Notes under the pieces: generated by a model
Database searches by the model: none
Told to the model about the DNA's origin: nothing
Seen by the model: the letters and a program-made list of their open reading frames with translations, nothing else
Shown: positions 24,927 to 32,176 of the stretch, piece by piece
How positions within the stretch are numbered: the stretch's first letter is position 1
Layout: each line of letters starts with the position of its first letter
Assembly: GCA_021636625.1 (NCBI GenBank)
Contig: JAJWLX010000035.1
Location: 1 to 33,013 of the forward strand
Length of the DNA stretch: 33,013 bases
Direction of reading: 5' to 3'
From: Prevotella sp.
Lineage (GTDB): Bacteria; Bacteroidota; Bacteroidia; Bacteroidales; Bacteroidaceae
Program-made: the position numbers and the translations under genes

Positions 24927-25019
24927 ACGCCCTGAAAGGGCAGAAGCTCCTAGCCCAGGGCATCGCCCTGGGTAACAGAGATATAAGCAATGCGCCCTGT
25001 AAGGGCAAAAGCTTTAAAA
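24927..25019 (+). repeat. GCCCT/AGGGC hairpin element, copy B
   Basis: Same order of three stem-loops as copy A: GCCCT-GAA-AGGGC, CCCAGGG-CATCG-CCCTGGG, GCCCT-GTA-AGGGC, then AAAAGCTTTAAAA. It starts 21 bases after the nif3 stop and ends 36 bases before the zinc-ribbon gene. Confidence 0.87.
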
Positions 25020-25055
25020 AGAACAATAAAGGTTTAAAGATAAAATAAAGAAATT

Positions 25056-25883
25056 ATGGCAAAGAAAGATCCTACAGATTTGACAGTTGAAGAGAAGTTG
25101 AAGGCTCTTTACCAGCTTCAGGTAACCTTGTCGGGCATCGACGAGAACCGTGAGTTGCGTGGTGAGCTTCCTCTCGAAGTTCAGGACTTGGAAGATGATA
25201 TCGCCGGTCTCACCACTCGTATCGAGAACATCCAGCGCGAAATCGAGCAGTTCGACCATGCTGTTTATCAGAAGCAGAACGAGATTGCTGATGCACAGGC
25301 TAGCCTGGAGCGCTATCATGCGCAGCTCGATACCGTGAGCAACAACCGCGAGTATGATACCTTGAGCAAGGAGATCGAGTTCCAGGAGTTGGAAATCGAG
25401 CTTTGCAACAAGAAGATCCGCGAGGGCATGGCTAAGATGCGCGAGCGCGAGTTCGACCTCCACAAGGCTGAGGAGAAGAAGGCTGACCTGGAGCACGGAC
25501 TGGTAGAGAAGCGTGCTGAGCTGGAAGACATCCTGGAGGAGACTCACGAGGAGGAGGAGCGCCTGAAGGAGAAGGCTCTCGAGCTTGAGAAGAAGATTGA
25601 GCCACGTCTGCTCGCCAGCTTCAAGCGTATCCGCAAAGGTGCCCGCAATGGTCTGGGTATCGTTTACGTGCAGCGTGATGCATGTGGTGGTTGCTTCAAC
25701 AAGATTCCACCTCAGCGCCAGTTGGATATCAAGATGCACAAGAAGATCATCCCTTGTGAGTACTGCGGTCGTATCCTCATCGACCCAGAGTTGGCAGGTG
25801 TGAAGATCGAGACTCCGAATACAGAGGAGAAACCAAAGCGCAAGCGCGTTTCCCGCCGCAAGAAGGCTGAGGAGGCTGAATAA
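25056..25883 (+). CDS. Coiled-coil zinc-ribbon protein (zf-RING_7 type)
   Basis: The 275-residue protein has a long charged coiled coil (about 35-185) followed by a four-cysteine zinc ribbon, C210-x2-C213 and C234-x2-C237, and a strongly basic tail (KPKRKRVSRRKK at 259-270). This is the layout of the C4-type zinc ribbon family (PF02591), often described as nucleic-acid binding. The precise role is not established. It lies downstream of nif3 on the same strand, separated by repeat copy B, and ends at a strong terminator. Confidence 0.88.
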   Translation: MAKKDPTDLTVEEKLKALYQLQVTLSGIDENRELRGELPLEVQDLEDDIAGLTTRIENIQREIEQFDHAVYQKQNEIADAQASLERYHAQLDTVSNNREYDTLSKEIEFQELEIELCNKKIREGMAKMREREFDLHKAEEKKADLEHGLVEKRAELEDILEETHEEEERLKEKALELEKKIEPRLLASFKRIRKGARNGLGIVYVQRDACGGCFNKIPPQRQLDIKMHKKIIPCEYCGRILIDPELAGVKIETPNTEEKPKRKRVSRRKKAEEAE

Positions 25884-25908
25884 GGTTTGGAAAAGAGGTT
25901 GAATTAGT

Positions 25909-25955
25909 GGGTGTACTAAGAGCTGTCGCAGCTTTTGGTATGCCCATTTTTATTT
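25909..25955 (+). terminator. Terminator of the nif3/zinc-ribbon unit
   Basis: A 17-pair stem with several G-U pairs (25909-25925 with 25929-25945), loop TCG, followed by ATTTTTATTTG on the plus strand. Confidence 0.88.
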
Positions 25956-26337
25956 GATGCATCATTGTTTTTCTCTTTCTCCTTCACTGTTGCCTCTCTT
26001 TCTCTATGTTCTCTAGTTTCCTTGTTTTTTGCTGTTTGCTTTTTGGGTTTTCTGAATGGGTGAGTGCCTTGTTTGTCTGAGTGCTGCCTGGTGCTGTCTT
26101 TTTTTTCTAACGACGGTGCAAAGATACGGCTTTTTTATGGTTCCGCCAAATTTCGGGTGGCGATAAGGGCCGATTTTCAGTAAAGTTCTCGCTTTTTTTA
26201 GTTAATAAAGCTAACTCGTAGTTTAGCGGGTGATGAAACGTAGTTTTGCTTGGGAAGAAACTGTGTCTTGAAGATGATACAACATCAAGTAGGAGGATGA
26301 AGAACAGGGCTAGTCTTCCCGCCTGAAGATATGTAAA
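25956..26337. other. Gene-free stretch, pyrimidine-rich on the plus strand
   Basis: Bases 25956-26110 are strongly pyrimidine-rich on the plus strand (purine-rich on minus). No known gene is recognised. A 62-codon minus-strand frame (25965 to 25777) begins here with MMHQIKMG and runs into the terminator and the end of the zinc-ribbon gene; it lies downstream of the promoter at 26119-26150 but resembles nothing I know. From 26160 to 26337 I see no further feature. Confidence 0.4.
26119..26150 (-). promoter_or_regulatory. Consensus promoter without an assigned gene
   Basis: On the minus strand TTTG (26147-26150), exactly 20 bases, TATCTTTG (26119-26126). It is as good a match as the ssrA promoter. 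It points left into the purine-rich stretch at 25956-26110, where no known gene lies. Confidence 0.6.
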
Positions 26338-26504
26338 AAGCGTGACAGTGACAGTTACAGTTTTATTTTCCGCTTGTTACCTATGGCGTAAAAAGAGGTA
26401 AAGAAGAATTTTTTATATATATAACTCTATCTATTAGTCTTTTTTCACATTCGGGGCTTTCTAAGGGAAAGTTGCGGAAAATGAAACTGTAACTGTCACG
26501 CTTT
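26338..26504. mobile_element. MITE-like element with about 30-base inverted ends
   Basis: The left end (26338-26373) and right end (26474-26504) are inverted copies of AAGCGTGACAG...TTTTCCGC. The left copy has a 6-base internal duplication (TGACAG) and there is one further mismatch. About 100 AT-rich bases lie between them, with no open frame. TA lies next to both outer ends and could be a target duplication. No transposase is present. It could be a non-autonomous transposon or a large hairpin RNA. Confidence 0.65.
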
Positions 26505-26536
26505 ATGGTCTAAATGTCCTTGTTGAAATCCTTTTC

Positions 26537-27412
26537 CTAGATGCCTCTAGCCTTGTAGATTTTATCCTTGGCATCATTGATTTCCTGGAACTTCTTCTCG
26601 GCGGCACGGCGAACATCCTCGCCCAGAGCTGCTACCTTGTCGGGGTGATGCTTGAGCGCCATCTTGCGATAGGCTGCCTTCACCTCATCGTTGGAAGCGT
26701 CAGGGGAGACGCCGAGGATGCGGTAGGCATCTTCCAGCGAAGTGGCTGATGTGGCTGATGAACCGCCGCCATGCATGCCCAGCATCTGATCTACATCCGA
26801 TGCTTCCAGCCCCATGTGGAGGGCTACTTCCTTCAGCGCCTGAACCTCCTCAGGAGAGACCACATTGTCTGCCTGGGCTATCATCACGAGGAAGTTGAGC
26901 AACTGCAGGCGCTGCTCGTACATCATGTTGGCACGTATCTGATGACAGCTGTCCTGTATCACCGTGCGATACTGCTGCATGCCCATGCGCTTCTGCTGCT
27001 CGAAGAGCTTGAGGAGGATTTCCTCGCCCTGCTGCTTCGCCGCCATACCGAAGTTCTGGAGTAGGAACCGGCGCACCAGCTCCATCTCTGAATGCATGAT
27101 CCTGCCATCTGCATTGATGATGTAAGAGGCGAGAACCAGGAGCGAGAACATAAAACTATTTCGCTCTCCCTCGTAGGCGTGCTGCTGACCGTAGCCGCCG
27201 TAGCTTCCGTTTCCATATCCTCCGCTGCCATATCCGCTGTAAGCTTCGTAGGCGTTGGAGTATTCTCTGTTGTTATATCCCTCACTGCCAGGCTTGTTGA
27301 CCTCGTCTAGCCCATGGTCGAAGAGCGAGCCGAGGGCGAATCCTGCAAGGGCGCCAAGAGGTCCTGCGGTGATGAATCCCAGAAAACCTCCTATCCATTT
27401 TCCTGCTGCCAT
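26537..27412 (-). CDS. TerB-domain / J-domain co-chaperone (DjlA-like)
   Basis: The 291-residue protein has a glycine-rich hydrophobic N terminus (about 5-30, glycine-zipper-like GGFLGFITAGPLGALAG), a G/Y-rich low-complexity linker (about 44-78), a helical TerB-like domain (about 85-208, with INADGRI and QADNVVSPEE acidic metal-type motifs), and a C-terminal J domain (about 225-291) with HPD at 256-258. The J domain should stimulate DnaK ATPase. The order hydrophobic segment-TerB-J resembles E. coli DjlA, a membrane-anchored co-chaperone. It lies downstream of the MaoC gene, beyond a terminator-like hairpin. Confidence 0.88.
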   Translation of the reverse strand: MAAGKWIGGFLGFITAGPLGALAGFALGSLFDHGLDEVNKPGSEGYNNREYSNAYEAYSGYGSGGYGNGSYGGYGQQHAYEGERNSFMFSLLVLASYIINADGRIMHSEMELVRRFLLQNFGMAAKQQGEEILLKLFEQQKRMGMQQYRTVIQDSCHQIRANMMYEQRLQLLNFLVMIAQADNVVSPEEVQALKEVALHMGLEASDVDQMLGMHGGGSSATSATSLEDAYRILGVSPDASNDEVKAAYRKMALKHHPDKVAALGEDVRRAAEKKFQEINDAKDKIYKARGI

Positions 27413-27451
27413 ATATACTGATTTTTCTGAATGATAATCAAGTTAAAAAAA

Positions 27452-27513
27452 AGCCCCCAACTTCTGCTGCTGGGAAAGAGGGTTTGGACCCTTGCAGCTT
27501 CGGAAGGGGGACT
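27452..27513 (-). terminator. Terminator-like long hairpin after the MaoC gene
   Basis: On the minus strand AGTCCCCC (27506-27513) pairs with GGGGGCT (27452-27458) and is followed by eight T. Inner pairs TTC/AAG and GCTGC/GCAGC, plus a nested GGG/CCC, extend it. It separates the MaoC gene from the downstream TerB-J gene. Confidence 0.75.
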
Positions 27514-27533
27514 GAATGAAAAAAAAGAACTTT

Positions 27534-28001
27534 TTATTTCTCGAAATAGTAGAGGAACTGGGCAATACCAGAAAGTGCTGGCTTGCGCTGACCTTCTATC
27601 TCGATGGTAAACTTGATGCTGGTCTTGCAGATACCACGGAGATTCTGAATATCATGGAGTGTTGCCACGAGGCGAACACGTGAACCGGTGATGACCGGCT
27701 GACCGAAACGCATCTCATCCATACCATAGTTTACGAGCATCTTGATGTTGTTTACCTCGATGATCTGCTGCCAGAGATATGGCAGTACAGAGAGGGTGAG
27801 GTAGCCGTGAGCGATGGTGCTGTGGTAAGGGCTTTCTACCTTGGCGCGCTCTACATCTACGTGAATCCACTGTGGATCGAGGGTTGCGTCTGCAAACTTG
27901 TTGATACGGTCCTGGTCGATCTGCAACCAGTCTGATTCACCTAACTTCTCACCGAGGTGAGATGCAAAATCCTCATAGGAATTGATTACTAACTTTGCCA
28001 T
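27534..28001 (-). CDS. MaoC-like dehydratase (hot-dog fold)
   Basis: A 155-residue protein of the MaoC/(R)-specific enoyl-CoA hydratase family, which adds water to trans-2-enoyl thioesters. The hydratase motif is complete: FADATLDPQWIHVD with D42 and H47, followed by STIAHGYLTLS near 61-71. The natural substrate (CoA or ACP ester) cannot be told. It lies 62 bases downstream of ugd on the same strand with only a short hairpin between, so cotranscription with ugd is possible. Confidence 0.9.
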   Translation of the reverse strand: MAKLVINSYEDFASHLGEKLGESDWLQIDQDRINKFADATLDPQWIHVDVERAKVESPYHSTIAHGYLTLSVLPYLWQQIIEVNNIKMLVNYGMDEMRFGQPVITGSRVRLVATLHDIQNLRGICKTSIKFTIEIEGQRKPALSGIAQFLYYFEK

Positions 28002-28037
28002 TATTATCTTTTTTTTTAATTGTTATTTGCGATTTTC

Positions 28038-28063
28038 TTAAAGCTTTTGCCCTTTTTAGGGCG
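28038..28063 (-). repeat. GCCCT/AGGGC element, partial copy D
   Basis: Only the last stem-loop of the family is present, on the minus strand: CGCCCT-AAA-AAGGGCAAAAGCTTTAA. It abuts the stop codon of ugd exactly. Confidence 0.7.
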
Positions 28064-29317
28064 TTAGTCTCTTCGGAAGATATCCCGGGTATAGACTTTT
28101 TCCTTCACATCATCGAGGCATTTATCGTATCTGTTGGCGATAATCGCCTGACTCTGCTTTTTGAAATCCTCCAGGTCGTTTACCACGCGGCTGCCGAAGA
28201 AGGTGGTTCCGCTCTTCAGCGTTGGCTCGTAGATGATAACCTGGGCGCCCTTTGCCTTGATGCGCTTCATCACGCCCTGGATGCTGCTCTGGCGGAAATT
28301 GTCGCTGTTGCTCTTCATCGTGAGGCGATACACTCCGATGGTGCAAGGCTTCTCTTCCTCCTCGCGGTAGTTGTTCTGGTTGGCATAATCGTAGTAGCCT
28401 GCCATGTGGAGCACTCGGTCGGCGATGAAATCCTTGCGGGTGCGGTTGCTCTCTACGATGGCCTGGATCAGATTCTCGGGCACGTCGGCATAGTTTGCCA
28501 GCAGCTGCTTGGTATCCTTCGGCAGACAGTAGCCGCCATATCCGAACGATGGATTATTGTAGAAGGTGCCGATGCGAGGGTCCAGTCCCACACCCGATAT
28601 GATGGCCTGGGTGTCGAGTCCCTTCATTTCGGCATAGGTGTCCAGCTCGTTGAAGTAGCTTACCCGGAGCGCCAGGTAGGTGTTGGCGAAGAGTTTCACC
28701 GCCTCAGCCTCTGTGAGTCCCATGAAGAGGGTGTCGATGTTCTCCTTGATGGCTCCCTCCTGCAGGAGTTCTGCGAAGAGATGCGCCGCCTGGTCGAGCC
28801 GCTCATCTCCTGCCGGTCTGCCCACGATGATGCGGCTAGGGTAGAGATTGTCGTAGAGCGCCTTGCTCTCGCGCAGGAATTCCGGGGCGAAGATGATGTT
28901 CTCGCTGCCCATCTTCTTGCGTATGTTCTCGGTGTAGCCTACTGGGATGGTGCTCTTGATGACCATGATGGCATCTGGGTTCACCTCCTTGACCAGCTGG
29001 ATGACCTCTTCTACATGCGATGTATCGAAGTAGTTCTTCACGGGGTCGTAGTTGGTTGGCGTGGCGATTACCACGAAGTCAGCGTCCCTGTAGGCTGCGG
29101 CTGCATCGGTGGTAGCCTTGAGGTTGAGCTCTTTCTCTGCCAGGTATTTCTCGATGTATTCGTCCTGGATAGGCGAGCGGCGGTGGTTGATGAGTTCCAC
29201 CTTTTCGGGAACCACATCTACTGCCACCACCTCGTGATGCTGGCTCAGCAGCGTGGCGATGCTCAATCCTACATAGCCTGTTCCGGCTACGGCTATCTTT
29301 ATGTTTTCTTTTGCCAT
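28064..29317 (-). CDS. ugd: UDP-glucose 6-dehydrogenase
   Basis: Two-step NAD-dependent oxidation of UDP-glucose to UDP-glucuronate, a precursor of capsule and other surface polysaccharides; cytoplasmic. The 417 residues have the NAD loop GTGYVG at 12-17, ATPTNYD near 85-91, KSTIPVG at 121-127, E149 in APEFLRES, K208 and N212 in KLFANTYLA, and the catalytic C264 in FGYGGYCLPKD. A short C-terminal UDP-binding domain ends at RRD. It is the first gene of a likely ugd-maoC-djlA-like unit. Confidence 0.94.
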   Translation of the reverse strand: MAKENIKIAVAGTGYVGLSIATLLSQHHEVVAVDVVPEKVELINHRRSPIQDEYIEKYLAEKELNLKATTDAAAAYRDADFVVIATPTNYDPVKNYFDTSHVEEVIQLVKEVNPDAIMVIKSTIPVGYTENIRKKMGSENIIFAPEFLRESKALYDNLYPSRIIVGRPAGDERLDQAAHLFAELLQEGAIKENIDTLFMGLTEAEAVKLFANTYLALRVSYFNELDTYAEMKGLDTQAIISGVGLDPRIGTFYNNPSFGYGGYCLPKDTKQLLANYADVPENLIQAIVESNRTRKDFIADRVLHMAGYYDYANQNNYREEEEKPCTIGVYRLTMKSNSDNFRQSSIQGVMKRIKAKGAQVIIYEPTLKSGTTFFGSRVVNDLEDFKKQSQAIIANRYDKCLDDVKEKVYTRDIFRRD

Positions 29318-29342
29318 TACCTTTTTAATATTTAAATTGCTG

Positions 29343-29373
29343 CAAAGGTAATAATAAATAGGTAGAATGCAAA
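29343..29373 (-). promoter_or_regulatory. Promoter of ugd
   Basis: On the minus strand TTTG (29370-29373), 19 bases, TACCTTTG (29343-29350), 25 bases before the ugd ATG. Confidence 0.7.
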
Positions 29374-29428
29374 ATGTTGCGCCGATTTTTATTAAAAAAT
29401 AACGGAATTAGCGGCTGAAAAAGCCCTT

Positions 29429-29484
29429 CAAAATTTGCGTATTTCTGAGCATCTGTACGATTGGCCGGAAATACGCAAATTTTG
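29429..29484. repeat. 17-bp perfect inverted repeat
   Basis: CAAAATTTGCGTATTTC (29429-29445) is inverted at 29468-29484 with a 22-base loop. It lies between the ugd promoter and the end of the HsdR-N-like gene. No T-run follows on either strand that would make it a good terminator. Confidence 0.75.
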
Positions 29485-29566
29485 GAGGGGGATAAATGGG
29501 GTGTTTTTGGGGTGATGATGGAGAAATGGGAGAGGAGCCGACTGCCTGCCTTTCTGCCTGATTCTT

Positions 29567-30025
29567 CTATATTGTCAACAAATCAGAATAGTCGGGAATC
29601 TCTTCGAGGAATAAATATTTTTTATCGTCGTAATCCATCCGGCAGATATAGTGCTCCAGTCCGTTGCTCACCACCAGGTAATCTACGTGAAGCAGGAGAT
29701 TATATACCGAAATCTGGTCGAACACCTTCTGCGTGATGGGGATATGCGGTGCCTTGTATTCGATAATCATCCTGGGGCGGAGTTCGCGGCTGTAGAGCAC
29801 GCTGTCGGCACGCAGCACCTTGTCGCCGCATTTCAGCTGAATCTCGTTGGCGAGCAGTGAGGCAGGGTAGCCCTTGTGCTCGATGAGATAGTGTACGAAG
29901 TGCTGGCGTACCCATTCTTCGGGGGTGATGGCTACGTATTTCCTGCGCAGCACATCCAGTATCTTGGGCTGCTGTTTCGTGCCCGAAACCTTCATTTCGA
30001 AGGTTGGTAAGTTCAAGCGAATCAT
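29567..30025 (-). CDS. Stand-alone HsdR N-terminal (HSDR_N_2) nuclease-fold protein
   Basis: A 152-residue protein resembling the N-terminal nuclease domain of type I restriction subunit R, but alone. The PD-(D/E)xK pattern is visible: D74 in LRADSVLY, E89 and K91 in IIEYKAP, and a following Q104 (Q-x3-Y). Nearby genes contain no helicase, methylase or specificity subunit, so this is not a restriction system. Its divergent pairing with holA, which I believe is common in Bacteroidetes, hints at a DNA replication or repair role; this is an inference. The start ATG at 30025 gives a compact protein with no extra domain. Confidence 0.82.
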   Translation of the reverse strand: MIRLNLPTFEMKVSGTKQQPKILDVLRRKYVAITPEEWVRQHFVHYLIEHKGYPASLLANEIQLKCGDKVLRADSVLYSRELRPRMIIEYKAPHIPITQKVFDQISVYNLLLHVDYLVVSNGLEHYICRMDYDDKKYLFLEEIPDYSDLLTI

Positions 30026-30065
30026 TTTTTATACCTTATTATATATATAGTTCGATTTATTTTTG

Positions 30066-30073
30066 TACCTTTG
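30066..30073 (+). promoter_or_regulatory. -7 box of holA
   Basis: TACCTTTG on the plus strand, about 85 bases before the holA ATG at 30158. No good -33 TTTG box is visible. Confidence 0.5.
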
Positions 30074-30078
30074 CAAAT

Positions 30079-30139
30079 GGATTGCAGGCTGGATTCTCTG
30101 TGCAGACAGATGGATGGCAGACTGGAATCACAGTGCAAA
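30079..30139. repeat. Imperfect 28-base direct duplication in the holA leader
   Basis: GGATTGCAGGCTGGATTC (from 30079) and GGATGGCAGACTGGAATC (from 30112) are the starts of two 28-base copies 33 bases apart. They fill the region between the two opposing -7 boxes. Confidence 0.65.
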
Positions 30140-30143
30140 GATA
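30136..30143 (-). promoter_or_regulatory. -7 box of the HsdR-N-like gene
   Basis: TATCTTTG on the minus strand with TTTC 20 bases upstream (30164-30167). It lies about 110 bases before the ATG at 30025 and faces the holA -7 box. Confidence 0.5.
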
Positions 30144-30157
30144 CAAAAAATAAATCA

Positions 30158-31186
30158 ATGGCAGAAAAGAAAAATGCAATAAGTTACGAGTCGATCATGA
30201 AAGATCTGAAGGCTCGGAAGTTTGCGCCCGTGTATGTTCTGATGGGCGACGAACCTTTCTATATAGACAAGATCTGCGATTATATCGCCGAAAACGTGCT
30301 CCAGCCGGAAGAGCGGGACTTCAACCAGACCGTGCTTTTCGGGGCGGATACCACGGCGGTGCAGGTAGTGGACCAGTGTAAGGGCTATCCGATGATGGCG
30401 GAATTCAGAGTGGTGATTGTAAAAGAAGCACAGAATCTGAAGAGCCTGGATGCCCTGGAAAAGTATCTCGAGAAACCGGTGAAATCCACCATCCTCGTCA
30501 TCTGTAACAAAAACGGCAGTATCGACCGCAGAAAGAAGTTCATCCCGAGAGCCGAACAGGTGGGAGTGGTGTTCGAGAGCAAGAAGCTCTACGACCGTCA
30601 GCTTCCGGGTTTCATCGAAACCTATCTCAAGGCTCACAAGGCAACCATCGAACCGAAGGCGGTGCAGATGGTGGCAGATCATATCGGAGCCGATCTTCAT
30701 CGCCTCACCTCCGAACTCGACAAGCTGCTCATCTCTCTTCCTGACTCCGACCGACGGGTGACTCCGGATGTGGTGGAACGTGAAATAGGAGTGAGCAAAG
30801 ACTTCAATGCTTTCGAACTTCGCAGCGCCATCATCCAGCGTGATGTTTTCAAGGCAAATCAGATAATAAACTATTTTGACAGCAACCCTAAGTCGGGTTC
30901 GCTCTATGCGCTCCTCCCGTTGCTCTTCAGTTATTTCCAGAATCTGATGATAGCCTATTATGCTCCGAATAAGCAGAACGAAAATGAGCTTGCAAAATTC
31001 CTGGATTTGCGCGGAACCTGGGCGGTGCGCGATTATACGATGGGAATGAGAAACTATTCCGGAGTGAAAGTGATGCAGATAATCGAGAAGCTGAAAGAGG
31101 TGGATGCGAAGAGCAAGGGCATCGATAATCCGTTTACTTCGGCAGGTGAATTGATGAGAGAACTCATCTTTTTCATCCTCCATTAG
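30158..31186 (+). CDS. holA: DNA polymerase III delta subunit
   Basis: The delta subunit of the clamp loader opens the beta sliding clamp for loading at primed sites. From the ATG at 30158 it has 342 residues, the usual size. Typical features are ARKFAPVYVLMGDEPFYIDKICDYI near the N terminus (degenerate P-loop region), DIGA-like VADHIGADLHRLTSELDKL in the middle, and the helical collar domain with AFELRSAIIQRD and LLPLLFSYFQNLM. An in-frame ATG at 30071 lies inside the -7 box and leader and is rejected. It is followed by a clear terminator. Confidence 0.93.
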   Translation: MAEKKNAISYESIMKDLKARKFAPVYVLMGDEPFYIDKICDYIAENVLQPEERDFNQTVLFGADTTAVQVVDQCKGYPMMAEFRVVIVKEAQNLKSLDALEKYLEKPVKSTILVICNKNGSIDRRKKFIPRAEQVGVVFESKKLYDRQLPGFIETYLKAHKATIEPKAVQMVADHIGADLHRLTSELDKLLISLPDSDRRVTPDVVEREIGVSKDFNAFELRSAIIQRDVFKANQIINYFDSNPKSGSLYALLPLLFSYFQNLMIAYYAPNKQNENELAKFLDLRGTWAVRDYTMGMRNYSGVKVMQIIEKLKEVDAKSKGIDNPFTSAGELMRELIFFILH

Positions 31187-31319
31187 GCTGCTTTCCGGCT
31201 CCAAAAATCCGTCGATGGGCGAGGGTGGGAGAGAGGCTGATTTTTACTCCTCCTTCGTCTTGTCGGAGAAATGAAATGATCTAGAATCGGGGAGGGCGTT
31301 TAGCTTCCTGAAAGTGGTG

Positions 31320-31365
31320 AAAATAGCGTTCGTTATCGAGAAAACGGGCGCTATTTTTTTTGTTT
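31320..31365 (+). terminator. Terminator of holA
   Basis: A 15-pair stem (31320-31334 with 31343-31357, two G-U pairs) is followed by TTTTGTTTTT on the plus strand. It lies about 135 bases after the holA stop. Confidence 0.85.
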
Positions 31366-32066
31366 TTCTCGTGGGGAATCTCTCGTTTGGATGGATTTCT
31401 CGTCTAGATGGTCATTTTCCAGTTTTCGCTGAAATCGCAGTTAACTATAATGAATATCAGCTAGTTAACGAAAATAACCCCCTTCAATACTCGCATTTTT
31501 GAGCAAAACCCGACCAACGGGCTTGAAAACGCTCAAAATGGAAAAATTTGCCATTCTCAGACCCTCTTTTTTTAGTGTTTGCATTTATTAAGGTTTATGT
31601 TTCTGCAATTTAGTGATGTAAATGTGTATTTTGTAAATCGCTCTTTATATTTATGAATCTAAACTAAAGAAAACTAAATCGGAGAAAAAAGAAGGTGAAT
31701 TTACAAACATAAATGTAAATCGGGTGGTTTTGGAATATGAATGTATAAATATACAAACGAGTTATCGAAGTTAAAACATATTGAAACCCAGTGTTTTATA
31801 GATTTCTGTTGTTTTGAGTAAGGTTGCGATTTTGCATTTGTCACAAGAAAGATGCATAAAAGTGGCTGAAATGCCTATTTATAGGGAATGAAGGCTTTGA
31901 AACTCAGTGAATTAAGAGTTTTAAGTAAAGAATATCATTGTAAAAGCATTAGATTACTAAAGTTAGATTTGTAAATCTAAACCATAAAACTAAGAAAGCG
32001 AAGATTGGAAGTTTAAATTTGTAAATACAAACCTAAAGTTTAAAAAACAAAATTTTTCCCGAAAAG
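31366..32066. other. AT-rich gene-free region with palindromes
   Basis: No gene is recognised in these 700 bases. Visible structures are GTTAACTA/TAGTTAAC (31440-31447 with 31462-31469), a nested hairpin at 31494-31540 (CATTTTTGAGC/GCTCAAAATG around CCCG/CGGG), ATTTACA/TGTAAAT (31699-31705 with 31714-31720), and TTAGATTT-GT-AAATCTAA (31963-31980). The word TGTAAAT recurs at 31631, 31714 and 31971 or one base away, and again near 32020, on the way to the XRE gene. Confidence 0.5.
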
Positions 32067-32098
32067 TTTGGTAAAACCAAATTTTTGCTTTATCTTTG
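32067..32098 (+). promoter_or_regulatory. Promoter of the XRE gene with overlapping palindrome
   Basis: TTTG (32067-32070), 20 bases, TATCTTTG (32091-32098) on the plus strand. The -33 box is half of the inverted repeat TTTGGT-AAA-ACCAAA (32067-32081), a natural site for a dimeric repressor, possibly the product of the gene itself. Confidence 0.7.
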
Positions 32099-32176
32099 TA
32101 AAATCTAAGAAAAATGGGCCAAAAACGGCCCTGTTCGGAAATAAAACATCGTAAAAAATCAAATTCAAACATAGTG

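Noticed and set aside
29567..30025. Type I restriction-modification system
   Set aside because: Only the nuclease-like N-terminal domain is present; no helicase, methylase or specificity gene lies in the window.
31314..31502. 62-codon plus-strand frame after holA
   Set aside because: It starts with GTG inside the holA terminator stem and crosses a palindrome; no recognised product.
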